This document shows, piece by piece, positions 57,178-64,000 of a stretch of DNA of 64,000 nt (position 1 is the stretch's first letter; every line of letters starts with the position of its first letter). The notes under the pieces are model-generated. The model was not told where the DNA came from. It ran no database searches and saw only the letters and a program-made list of their open reading frames with translations. Made by a program: the position numbers and the translations under genes. The DNA is taken from the NCBI GenBank assembly GCA_017623155.1, contig JAGAPR010000047.1:21334-85333 (forward strand), read 5' to 3'. The stretch comes from Prevotella sp. (GTDB lineage: Bacteria > Bacteroidota > Bacteroidia > Bacteroidales > Bacteroidaceae).

Positions 57178-58605
57178 TTAGTCCTGACCTACTTCTATAT
57201 CACCACCATTCTCCCACGGCTGGAGTGTCGTGCTGACCTCGATACGCTCGAAACCATAAACAGTGATAATCACATTGTAAGACTTACCGGCCTCGAAAGC
57301 GGCAACACCGTTGGCTCCGTCTTTCACAACCATGTCGGGAGTGATGTCGAGGGTATAAACATTTGTCTTCACCCTGTAATCGCCGTCTGTGGGAGTTGCT
57401 GCCTCGTGCGACAATACTTTCTGCTCTACGGAAACCTCAAGAGTGTATTTGTCCAAACCGGGGCTTACGAGAAGAGCCTCGCCTACATTCTTGGCTGCCG
57501 ACGCGCCATCGACCCACATATTCGGGATTACAGTCGCTGTTTCTGTTATCGCGCTGTTGGCATCGTCAACGGTCTTATAGTATTTACCGGTTGCGTCATC
57601 CTTGCGATAGCCCTCTTTCACCGTGGTGCCGTCTTCTTCTGTTGCTTCGGCCGCTTCAACTTCAACTTCTTTTGTTGCCGTGCGAGACTTCAATGTAAGG
57701 AACGGGAGGAACTTGCCTTCGTCGGTTGTCACGCCTGTAACGCCTTCCGATTCTGCTTCATCCTCGGCCCATGCTATATATTGGCCGTCAGCGGGAGCGT
57801 TTTCGGGAAGATGTGCTATCGTAAGTGTTCCGTTTGTTCTTGATGTGAGCTTGATGCTCTTGACTTTCACAGCCGTGGTATTATCCTCGGTGTCGCTTTC
57901 TTTGGGACATGAATTCTCGTTACCGCCTTTAACTTGGAATGTGAAACGGGAAAGGAGGTGATTGAACAGCAAGTTAGGCTGGATTTTCTGACGGGCAGCT
58001 TTTGCCGAATAAATATCAGCTTCCGTTACCGTATTGGTATTATCGGCTATTTTCGCTTGGTCGTCTGCCGACAACTCGGTCTCGGCTCTCATCACGTCTT
58101 GTGTTCCGTCGATGGTGAAATCGATTGTATATGCGGTCCCCTCGGCATTAAGTGCCGCATTGGCTGCATCGGCAGCGTCATCTACACGATAACCGTAAAA
58201 ATCAAATGCTCCTGCCGGCGGGTAGTACTTATATTCATTGTCTGCGAGATTAGCCTCTCCGGTGGCAGCACCTACCGGTGTTGTCATCACCGCGTTTTCA
58301 TACAGTGCGGTTGTCGGGTCGTTGATATCAGAGCAAGCCAAGTCCAATGTTCCCTTGTTGAACATGAACACATTGACGTTCTGGCCGTCCCAATTGTTGG
58401 GTGTGATAACTGTCTCGCCGTCAGAAACACCGCCTACCGTACCGGTACCACGCGTTTGAACTGACGCTGCAACAGACGTTACGCCTATCTTGATGGCTTC
58501 ACGGCTTTCGTCTTTCGAACCGTCATAACTTGCGAAATCATCGCTCGACGAACATGCAGACAGCATACCTACCGCTGCGGCTGCATAGAAAAATAACTTC
58601 TTCAT
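57178..58605 (-). CDS. Fimbrillin family lipoprotein (475 aa)
   Basis: Signal peptide and lipobox MLSACSSSDD. Mature region with VQTRGTG (about residue 52), VNVFMFNKGTLDL, EYKYYPPAGAFDFYGYRVDD, LLFNHLLSRFTFQVKGG and the C-terminal VIITVYGFERIEVSTTLQPW, all typical fimbrillin segments. Rich in Ala, Thr and acidic residues, as for a major shaft subunit. A 30-bp gap leads to the 397-aa fimbrillin. Confidence 0.85.
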   Translation of the reverse strand: MKKLFFYAAAAVGMLSACSSSDDFASYDGSKDESREAIKIGVTSVAASVQTRGTGTVGGVSDGETVITPNNWDGQNVNVFMFNKGTLDLACSDINDPTTALYENAVMTTPVGAATGEANLADNEYKYYPPAGAFDFYGYRVDDAADAANAALNAEGTAYTIDFTIDGTQDVMRAETELSADDQAKIADNTNTVTEADIYSAKAARQKIQPNLLFNHLLSRFTFQVKGGNENSCPKESDTEDNTTAVKVKSIKLTSRTNGTLTIAHLPENAPADGQYIAWAEDEAESEGVTGVTTDEGKFLPFLTLKSRTATKEVEVEAAEATEEDGTTVKEGYRKDDATGKYYKTVDDANSAITETATVIPNMWVDGASAAKNVGEALLVSPGLDKYTLEVSVEQKVLSHEAATPTDGDYRVKTNVYTLDITPDMVVKDGANGVAAFEAGKSYNVIITVYGFERIEVSTTLQPWENGGDIEVGQD

Positions 58606-58681
58606 AACTTTGTTTTAATTAATTAATATAAAAGAATAACATTTCGTTTCAAGTTTCTTATCTTATTTTTTTGATTTGTTC

Positions 58682-60127
58682 TCATTCTCCGCCCACCGAT
58701 ATGTCTCCGCCGAATTGCCACATGTCGATGTTCGAGTTTACCACAATCTTCTGCGGACCGTATATCGCCACATTTATGTTGTACAGGTTATTGCCTTTAA
58801 AATCCATTTTCTGGTCGGTTGTGGGCAAGTCGTAAGAGTAATAAAGTTCCTTGTCCGGGTCAAATCCGGGCATCGTACAAGTGAAATATATACGCAGCTT
58901 GCAATTTTTGACCGGCGGAATGAGCAGACTTTTTCCCGCCTCTCTGCGCATTCGGTCTTTCCACGGCATAGTGCCATACGCATCTTCCCACGGCAGTTTT
59001 ATCCCCAGATATTCCGGTCGGTCGGTGTCTGTCGCGGTGCCGGGGGTATCGGGCTCGTCTTCGGATTTTTCCGCATTGTCTTCATCGGAGCCGGTGTCTT
59101 CGGCTGCATCTGCATTGTCTTTGCCCCGCAACACCCAGAATTCGCGCCTGTCGCCCGGCGTGTCGTCGAGCCACGCGAGAGCCATGTCGCCCGTCTCTCT
59201 GCCCGCCACCGTGAACTCTCCTTTGTATGGCAGCTCCACGGATATGCGCGTTATGGTGATGTGCTTGCAATCGGACGAGCCGGGATAAAGAAAGAATTTC
59301 ACCCGGGCCAGCTCGTGCTCCAGCGGCACGATGGGATATATTCCGCGCCGTGCCGAGTATGCGCTAAATCCGCGTGTGTTCAATATGCGGCTGTATTCGG
59401 TATCGTCGAGCGAGTTTTTTATATCCGCGAAATAGTCGTCGAGATACTTGTCGTTCAATATCGGCGACGTGCCGCGCATTATATCCTGACTGCCGTCGAT
59501 TTCTATATGATGTACTATTCTGTCGTCGCGGCGGTCTGTGCTCACCTCGCTGCCGTCGACATGATACACAAAGAAGTTGTATCCGCGATCCACGTATTCG
59601 CTCTTATTGCTGTAACACAATATGTCAGGAGTATCGGCATAGCTCCTGTCGTATTGGAACACGAGTTCCTTGTTTCTGCTTACATTGAGTTTGGCCGGCA
59701 TTCCCAACCGGTCGTAACCGTCGACGAGGCAATACCTGTGTTCAGTGTCGCGCGCGCCGCCCGCGGCGTTGAAGAAAGAGTGTGTCAGCAGTGCCGTCTC
59801 GTCGGCTCCGTTATGGAAAGCGAACACGTGGAAAGTGAACTTTTGCTCGTCTTCCGCAGTTCTCAGCTCGTTGCCGTATTCGTCTTTTTCGTCTTCAAAA
59901 ACGCCCGTGCCGCGTGTCCTGCCGTCGGCGACAGGGTTTACCTCAAAGAATTTTTGTTCTTCGAGAAACACTTTCACCTCGGTGGCGTTGTTGTTTTCAT
60001 CATTGCCTATATTCACTTCCTGCTCATAATACAGCCCCGGATAAGAATCCGAACCGCACGACTGTAATGTCGAGACAATCACTGTCACGATTACAAGCAG
60101 TAGCGATATCCTTGTCTTTGCTGTCAT
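58682..60127 (-). CDS. Fimbrillin-like lipoprotein (481 aa)
   Basis: Lipobox TLQSCGSDS at about residue 24. Visible fimbrillin-type segments are RTRGTGVFED, FTFHVFAFHNGADE, YNFFVYHVDG, PLEHELARVKFFLYPG and NLYNINVAIYGPQKIVVNSN. An acidic linker (about residues 330-370) interrupts the second half. Possibly an accessory or tip subunit. It follows the DUF5119-like gene by 62 bp. Confidence 0.8.
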   Translation of the reverse strand: MTAKTRISLLLVIVTVIVSTLQSCGSDSYPGLYYEQEVNIGNDENNNATEVKVFLEEQKFFEVNPVADGRTRGTGVFEDEKDEYGNELRTAEDEQKFTFHVFAFHNGADETALLTHSFFNAAGGARDTEHRYCLVDGYDRLGMPAKLNVSRNKELVFQYDRSYADTPDILCYSNKSEYVDRGYNFFVYHVDGSEVSTDRRDDRIVHHIEIDGSQDIMRGTSPILNDKYLDDYFADIKNSLDDTEYSRILNTRGFSAYSARRGIYPIVPLEHELARVKFFLYPGSSDCKHITITRISVELPYKGEFTVAGRETGDMALAWLDDTPGDRREFWVLRGKDNADAAEDTGSDEDNAEKSEDEPDTPGTATDTDRPEYLGIKLPWEDAYGTMPWKDRMRREAGKSLLIPPVKNCKLRIYFTCTMPGFDPDKELYYSYDLPTTDQKMDFKGNNLYNINVAIYGPQKIVVNSNIDMWQFGGDISVGGE

Positions 60128-60189
60128 CTATCTTGTATTCTTACACATTATATTATATATCTTGCATCCCTCCGCGAATGCGATACGGG

Positions 60190-61587
60190 CTATAACTCGA
60201 TGTCGATATCGTGGTCTTTGTTGTATATCCAGCCTTTGATGCCGTCTACCAACGGGCTTTCAAGCATTTTCTCGCCGTCGATCACTATCTCCGACTCTAT
60301 GTCGATAGTGTGTTTCTTGCCTCTGCGACGGGCATGATTGCCGTCTTCGGTTATCTCGATGAGATTGGCTTTCGACAGCTCGCCGTGCATGTTGAGTATG
60401 CCTTGGATGTTTCTTTTATGTTCCTTTCCGTCTTTATACACAGTGCAGTAGACGAAAGCCTGCAACATTCCGGGACCCGTCACCGCGGCCTTGTCGCTGT
60501 TTTTCACTATACTCGGAACATTTATCGTGGCCGTGTAGCGCAGATACTCGTTCGTTTCCGTGTCTTCGGCCATGTCGATTATATCGAACGGGAATATCAT
60601 TTTGTTTGTCTTCGCGATGTCGATGAACCCGTTGGAGATGTTTATCGAATGGGGTATTCCCGACACATCGCCCACGATGCCCTCTATCTTGAATTTGCAA
60701 TCGTCAGCGAGCACCTTTCTCACCTTGATGTTGATGGTGATGGTCTGGGTGGCAGGGTGCGGGCGGAACATTATTGTGTGGTTTCCGCCGTGCGTTATGT
60801 CGGTGATGTTCACGCTGTCTATGAACAACGGGCACAGACCCGGCAGCACATACGACGAGTAGGAATTGAAATCGGTCCAGCCTTGAAATCCTTTGTCGCG
60901 CAGCGGTGCCAGTATCCTGTTCATCTCGTCGGTAATCTCGGGACTTGTCTTGTTGTATGTGTTATATTCGAAAGCGAAGCCCTCGTCGGTCATGTTGTTG
61001 TCGTCGGTGGAGATGAATTTGTCGAGGTTCTTCATCGACTTGTTGTCGACGGCGGTGAAAGTGTAAAACTTATACTCTCCCGCTTTCAGATCGAAATCGC
61101 TATATTTATAGATAGACGGGAGGTCGTTCTCACTCTCATCGGCTCTTGTCGATGGCGATGCCGCGTCGTCTGCGGCTGTGTCTGTCTCGGGATTTTCCGG
61201 CTCTACGCCTGTATCGGTGCCGTCGTGGTCACCGTCGTTGCCGGTCGGAGGTGTTTCCGGTTGCTCTTGCAGAGAGAGCCGGTTGTATACATACCGGCCC
61301 TTACCCTCGGCGGGGGTGTCTTCTTCCGTATATATGGCCGCCACCATTTTCCAATAGTTTATCACCCTGTTTGCGATGACATACATCGAGTCGGGACGGC
61401 TCAGGCCGGTGTCTTCCGCATCCCAGTCATATACGAATTTCACCTTTGCGGTGTGGGGATGATTATACTCCGGACAAAGCTCCACATCCGTACACGCCAC
61501 TGTCGTGGCGCACGCGACAAGCGTCACGACGGCGAGCCTCATGCCGGAGGTTATGATTTCGGAGATGTTGCATTTCATTTTTTTCAT
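60190..61587 (-). CDS. DUF5119-like lipoprotein of the fimbrillin operon
   Basis: A 465-residue lipoprotein (cysteine in TTVACTDVELC, about residue 32). The mature start CPEYNHPHTAKVKFVYDWDA is that of DUF5119/Mfa2-like anchors. An acidic, Pro/Thr-rich stretch at about 115-155 looks like a linker. The C-terminal half is beta-rich (HTIMFRPHPATQTITINIKV). Such proteins are thought to anchor or terminate the fimbria. Its ATG overlaps the DUF3575 stop by four bases. Confidence 0.75.
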   Translation of the reverse strand: MKKMKCNISEIITSGMRLAVVTLVACATTVACTDVELCPEYNHPHTAKVKFVYDWDAEDTGLSRPDSMYVIANRVINYWKMVAAIYTEEDTPAEGKGRYVYNRLSLQEQPETPPTGNDGDHDGTDTGVEPENPETDTAADDAASPSTRADESENDLPSIYKYSDFDLKAGEYKFYTFTAVDNKSMKNLDKFISTDDNNMTDEGFAFEYNTYNKTSPEITDEMNRILAPLRDKGFQGWTDFNSYSSYVLPGLCPLFIDSVNITDITHGGNHTIMFRPHPATQTITINIKVRKVLADDCKFKIEGIVGDVSGIPHSINISNGFIDIAKTNKMIFPFDIIDMAEDTETNEYLRYTATINVPSIVKNSDKAAVTGPGMLQAFVYCTVYKDGKEHKRNIQGILNMHGELSKANLIEITEDGNHARRRGKKHTIDIESEIVIDGEKMLESPLVDGIKGWIYNKDHDIDIEL

Positions 61588-62852
61588 CGCTCGCCCTCCT
61601 TTACGTTTTCTCCGCCCGATGCGTTCTCCACGGCCTCGGCCTCATGCCGCGCGTCGGTGACACCGGACTTGCTTTCCGATGGCTGTTCGCTGCCGCCCGC
61701 GCCGCTGTCGCCCGCCTGTTCGCCTGTCGGTTTCACCTCGGCACCGTCGGCCTTTTCTGATGTTTCGGCGGCAGAGGCTTTCTTAGGTTTCAGCGATGCC
61801 GCCTTTGCTTTCTGCTCCAGAACTTTCACCCGGTTCACGGAGTCGGCACTTGCACGCTCGACAACCAGCAGCGAGTCGTATACGGCCCAGAAGTCTTTTC
61901 TTATCAGACTTTGGATGCTGTCGGTGGTTTGCACGTCGATGCGGTGTCTCACTTCTGCGGTGTGTATCGTATCACACACATATTGATAGTCGGCATCAAC
62001 GTCATACCGCCACCTGTATTTGCTCGTACTCGGGGTCTTGCCAAACCTGTAAGTAAGGGCGCATCGCAATTCGTTGACCATGGGCAGCACCTGCCCGCTC
62101 ACCTTACCCGTCACGGGATAGCAGTTGCTCTCGCGGTCGAGACGGTACTTGTCGTAAGACGTGTATGTCACGCCGAGAGCCACACCGAGGTCTAAGTCGA
62201 CACTGTGACCGTTGCGAAACACGTAGAGCGGCTTCACGATGCCAAACTGGTATCCCGCACTCACGGCCGTACCCTGCCTGCCCTCGCTGCCAAACATGAG
62301 CGAGTATTTCGTAAACGCGAGATATGCGCCGCGGTAGAACACGGCGTCAGGGTGTTTTGATTTCTTGTGACGTGCCGAGAACACCTTGTCCCATATATGC
62401 TTATGACGGTTGAACTTCCAATAGCGCTCGTCGTTATCTACGACTTTCACCCTGAAATAATTGCGAAAGTCTATTCTCGCTTCGGCTATGTTATACACCA
62501 TTCCGGGGTTGTAGGTATGGTCGGTCTGCCAGTTGTAACGAAGATTTATGCCTATCGCATACCTGCTGTAATTCACATTTTTAATGTCAAACTCCACACC
62601 AGCGTTCGGTATCAGCATCAGCCAGTCGGTGGCATTGGTGCGCACACTGAAACGATCGCCGAGCGCGAGGGTGTCTACTCCCACCCCGTTGTCGACAATC
62701 ATCGGCCTCTCTATCGGCATGACAGCTTCCGGAGGCGTTTTGCGGTCTTGCCGCTTTTGTCGCTTCCGCGCTTCCGGCACCGTTTGGGCGGCAACAGACA
62801 ACGCGACTGCAACAAGCACCAAGACAACAAACGGTCTTATTATGTTTGACAT
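61584..62852 (-). CDS. DUF3575 outer-membrane protein with C-terminal disordered tail
   Basis: A 422-residue protein starting MSNIIRPFVVLVLVAVALSV at 62852; a signal peptide ends at VAAQ. Residues about 60-285 form a DUF3575-type barrel (FSVRTNATDWLMLIPNAGVE, RYAIGINLRYNWQTDHTYNP, GYQFGIVKPLYVFRNGHSVD). The last 80 or so residues are Ala/Glu/Ser-rich, without structure, after a short coiled coil. It opens the nine-gene operon 62852-48934. Promoter box at 62877-62884. Confidence 0.85.
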   Translation of the reverse strand: MSNIIRPFVVLVLVAVALSVAAQTVPEARKRQKRQDRKTPPEAVMPIERPMIVDNGVGVDTLALGDRFSVRTNATDWLMLIPNAGVEFDIKNVNYSRYAIGINLRYNWQTDHTYNPGMVYNIAEARIDFRNYFRVKVVDNDERYWKFNRHKHIWDKVFSARHKKSKHPDAVFYRGAYLAFTKYSLMFGSEGRQGTAVSAGYQFGIVKPLYVFRNGHSVDLDLGVALGVTYTSYDKYRLDRESNCYPVTGKVSGQVLPMVNELRCALTYRFGKTPSTSKYRWRYDVDADYQYVCDTIHTAEVRHRIDVQTTDSIQSLIRKDFWAVYDSLLVVERASADSVNRVKVLEQKAKAASLKPKKASAAETSEKADGAEVKPTGEQAGDSGAGGSEQPSESKSGVTDARHEAEAVENASGGENVKEGER

Positions 62853-62876
62853 TAAAAATGGTTTAATTTTCGTTTG

Positions 62877-62884
62877 CAAAAATA
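62877..62884 (-). promoter_or_regulatory. Promoter -7 box of the fimbrillin operon
   Basis: The minus strand reads TATTTTTG followed by C, 24 bp before the ATG. It overlaps the U-rich tail of the hairpin 62890-62911, so readthrough and initiation may affect each other. Confidence 0.55.
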
Positions 62885-62889
62885 AAAAT

Positions 62890-62911
62890 ACTTGTCGTCA
62901 CGACAACAAGT
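62890..62911 (-). terminator. Hairpin with U-tract after HTH copy 2
   Basis: A stem of ten pairs (ACTTGTTGTC with GACGACAAGT, one G-T) and a two-base loop is followed on the minus strand by ATTTTTATTTTT. It lies between the HTH gene and the fimbrillin operon. Confidence 0.7.
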
Positions 62912-62969
62912 ACACTGTATCGGAAAATTGACATATATGTATAAAATATTTTACACCGCGTGTGTCTTC

Positions 62970-63191
62970 TTATTTGAATTCCTCCTCGATTTTCACACAA
63001 TATAAATCAAAGAAATTTCTGTTCAGGATGATACTTATTCTGTAAAGCATGGAACAGTCGATGCTCTCGCGCTTGAAGATATTATACACATTCGTTCGCT
63101 CGCAACACAGCATTCTCGCAAACCAAGAAACACTGCGCTCCTGTCTTCTCAACTCCTCCTCTATAAGTCTCCCAATGTGTATTTCTTTCAT
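62970..63191 (-). CDS. Small helix-turn-helix protein (copy 2)
   Basis: A 73-residue protein (MKEIHIGRLIEEELRRQERS) with the same layout as the product at 23457-23675: SWFARMLCCERTNVYNIFKR, then ESIDCSMLYRISIILNRNFF. The conserved WFAR, NVY-IFKRESID and RIS-IL--NFF blocks make the two clear paralogues. It lies 117 bp before the fimbrillin operon and behind a possible structured RNA, suggesting a regulator of the operon. Not experimentally known to me. Confidence 0.8.
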   Translation of the reverse strand: MKEIHIGRLIEEELRRQERSVSWFARMLCCERTNVYNIFKRESIDCSMLYRISIILNRNFFDLYCVKIEEEFK

Positions 63192-63229
63192 AATAGCCTT
63201 AGTCTTGCGTACATTCCGAGATATGGCAC

Positions 63230-63484
63230 AAAAAGAAAAGTGTGAGCTTTCTCCCTATCATTCCCAAGAAAGGCTCTGGACTGCCTGCACAACGAACAAT
63301 AGAACACAGCTCACACCTTGGGGACATATAAAAACATGATGGTCGGTAAGACCAATCAGAATATATAATCACACCAAGGGAGAACGTTATCGCCGTTCCT
63401 TATTGTGCATGAATTGTCCAGATTCATCTTAGAGGAACAAAGCATAAACGCTTCCTTAATATGTCTGCCATCATTAAAGATGGC
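63230..63484 (-). ncRNA. Candidate structured RNA upstream of HTH copy 2
   Basis: From a -7 box (63489-63496) the minus strand runs through a series of stems: GCCATC/GATGGC, TGAAT/ATTCA, GAACG/CGTTC, a long hairpin CCUUGG...UGAUUGGUC-UUACC-GACCAUCA...CCAAGG, and GUGUGAGCU/AGCUCACAC. It ends at UUUUCUUUUU near 63232. No open frame is convincing. The 3' part resembles the candidate before HTH copy 1. Identity unknown. Confidence 0.4.
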
Positions 63485-63488
63485 CTCG

Positions 63489-63496
63489 CAAAGTTA
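63489..63496 (-). promoter_or_regulatory. Promoter -7 box ahead of candidate RNA 2
   Basis: The minus strand reads TAACTTTG followed by C, nearly 300 bp before the HTH start codon. Confidence 0.6.
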
Positions 63497-63664
63497 AGAA
63501 AAGTTTATGAACTAACGTTCTTTTGTGAGCTGTTTTTGCAAAATTACGAATATTTTTCTAAAACAAACCGCAATTAATCATATTTGTAAAGATTTTGTAT
63601 AACAATATTATAATGAATCAATAGAAATTGAAAACAAGCCAAGTAACATTTTTGTAAAAAACAG

Positions 63665-63722
63665 CATATACTTTTACCTTTTTACTTTTTTACCTTTTTT
63701 ACCTTTTTACTTTTTTACTTTT
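63665..63722. repeat. Polypyrimidine simple repeat
   Basis: Imperfect tandem copies of TTTTTAC/TTTTTACC on the plus strand just before a promoter. Tract length may vary by slippage. Confidence 0.7.
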
Positions 63723-63731
63723 AAAAAACTC

Positions 63732-63762
63732 TTGCAATCCGCTTTAAAATTTTGTATCTTTG
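63732..63762 (+). promoter_or_regulatory. Plus-strand promoter near the right edge
   Basis: TTGC (63732-63735), 19 bases, then TATCTTTG (63755-63762): a good match to the TTTG/TAnnTTTG Bacteroidota promoter. It faces the right edge. Confidence 0.65.
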
Positions 63763-63791
63763 CAGAAGACAGAACATTTAAACACAAGACC

Positions 63792-63914
63792 ATGAAAAGA
63801 ACAAACAAAAACACGACAAAATTTATGATATCCGGCTCGCAAAACCGTATATTTATGCAATCTGACACACCCCGAATTTTTGATACGCAGATAAAAAAGT
63901 GCCGACGACGATGA
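63792..63914 (+). CDS. Possible 40-residue basic peptide
   Basis: MKRTNKNTTKFMISGSQNRI continues to a stop at 63912-63914 after KKCRRR. It starts 29 bases after the -7 box. There is no clear ribosome-binding site and no family. It could be a leader peptide or chance. A perfect palindrome (CCTCCCCTTGGGGAGG, 63943-63958) follows. Confidence 0.3.
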   Translation: MKRTNKNTTKFMISGSQNRIFMQSDTPRIFDTQIKKCRRR

Positions 63915-64000
63915 CGACACACATATAATACATGCAACTTCTCCTCCCCTTGGGGAGGCCGGGAGGGCTTCATCCATGCTTGCGGCGAGGCTCCCGACAC

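Noticed and set aside
60211-61986. Long plus-strand open frame (591 codons) opposite the DUF5119-like and DUF3575 genes
   Set aside because: It is antisense to genes with signal peptides, coupled starts and family features; composition is that of a shadow frame.
63707-64000. Minus-strand open frame touching the right edge
   Set aside because: Low-complexity translation opposite a clear plus-strand promoter; no start within the window and no family features.

Overview
The window looks like chromosome from an anaerobic gut or oral Bacteroidales bacterium (Prevotellaceae, Muribaculaceae or a relative; I cannot place it further). The evidence is a SusC/SusD pair, Bacteroidota-type promoters (TAnnTTTG -7 boxes) ahead of many transcription units, fimbrillin-like lipoproteins with DUF3575 partners, KduI/KduD, and a DUF4271-hemD housekeeping cluster. 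Coding DNA is of mixed, fairly high GC; the accessory genes near 19.3-26.6 kb and 38.8-40 kb are visibly richer in A+T. Almost everything reads on the minus strand.

Layout. 0-8.8 kb: a five-gene minus-strand nutrient-import operon (SusC, SusD, zinc metallohydrolase lipoprotein, DUF4302-type lipoprotein, and a secreted protein cut by the left edge). 9.6-11.5 kb: a PL11 rhamnogalacturonan lyase. 11.7-13.8 kb: metG on the plus strand. 13.8-19.2 kb: late cobalamin operon cbiA-pduO-cbiP-cobD-cbiB. 19.2-26.6 kb: accessory segment with rhuM inserted behind a copied cbiA 5' end, a truncated RecG-like gene, a three-gene surface-protein operon preceded by a small HTH gene and a possible structured RNA, an HU-like protein, a REP-like repeat, a 22-bp-period array, and an MvaI/BcnI-type restriction endonuclease with an overlapping controller-like ORF. 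26.6-33.0 kb: corrin-ring operon of four two-domain fusion proteins (CbiH-CbiC, CbiE-CbiT, CbiG-CbiF, CbiJ-CbiD). 33.0-38.2 kb: kduI, kduD and a GH2 beta-galactosidase. 38.5-40.1 kb: an AAA/DUF4143 ATPase gene between duplicated scraps of an epimerase gene. 40.8-43.0 kb: a Pif1-like helicase. 43.0-48.7 kb: thioredoxin-like remnant, tRNA-Gln, and the housekeeping operon metK-DUF4271-hemD-rnpA-yidD-tyrS. 48.9-62.9 kb: a nine-gene operon for fimbrillin-like lipoproteins and outer-membrane proteins. 62.9-64 kb: a second small HTH gene behind a second possible structured RNA, then a promoter aimed off the right edge.

How it works together. The two cob operons together carry most anaerobic corrin-ring, amidation, adenosylation and aminopropanol-arm steps, but CbiL and a cobalt chelatase are not here. 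The PL11 lyase, KduI, KduD and the GH2 enzyme suggest use of pectic or uronate-containing glycans. The two HTH loci share one layout: possible structured RNA, small HTH gene, hairpin, TAnnTTTG promoter, then an operon of surface proteins.

The most unusual signal is a family of intergenic arrays built from exactly 22-bp, partly palindromic units (4, 8, 4 and 4 units at 9.3, 24.6, 40.4 and 48.8 kb, plus a two-unit trace at 38.4 kb). Two of these sit in an inverted, spacing-conserved composite of about 270 bp that I do not recognise.
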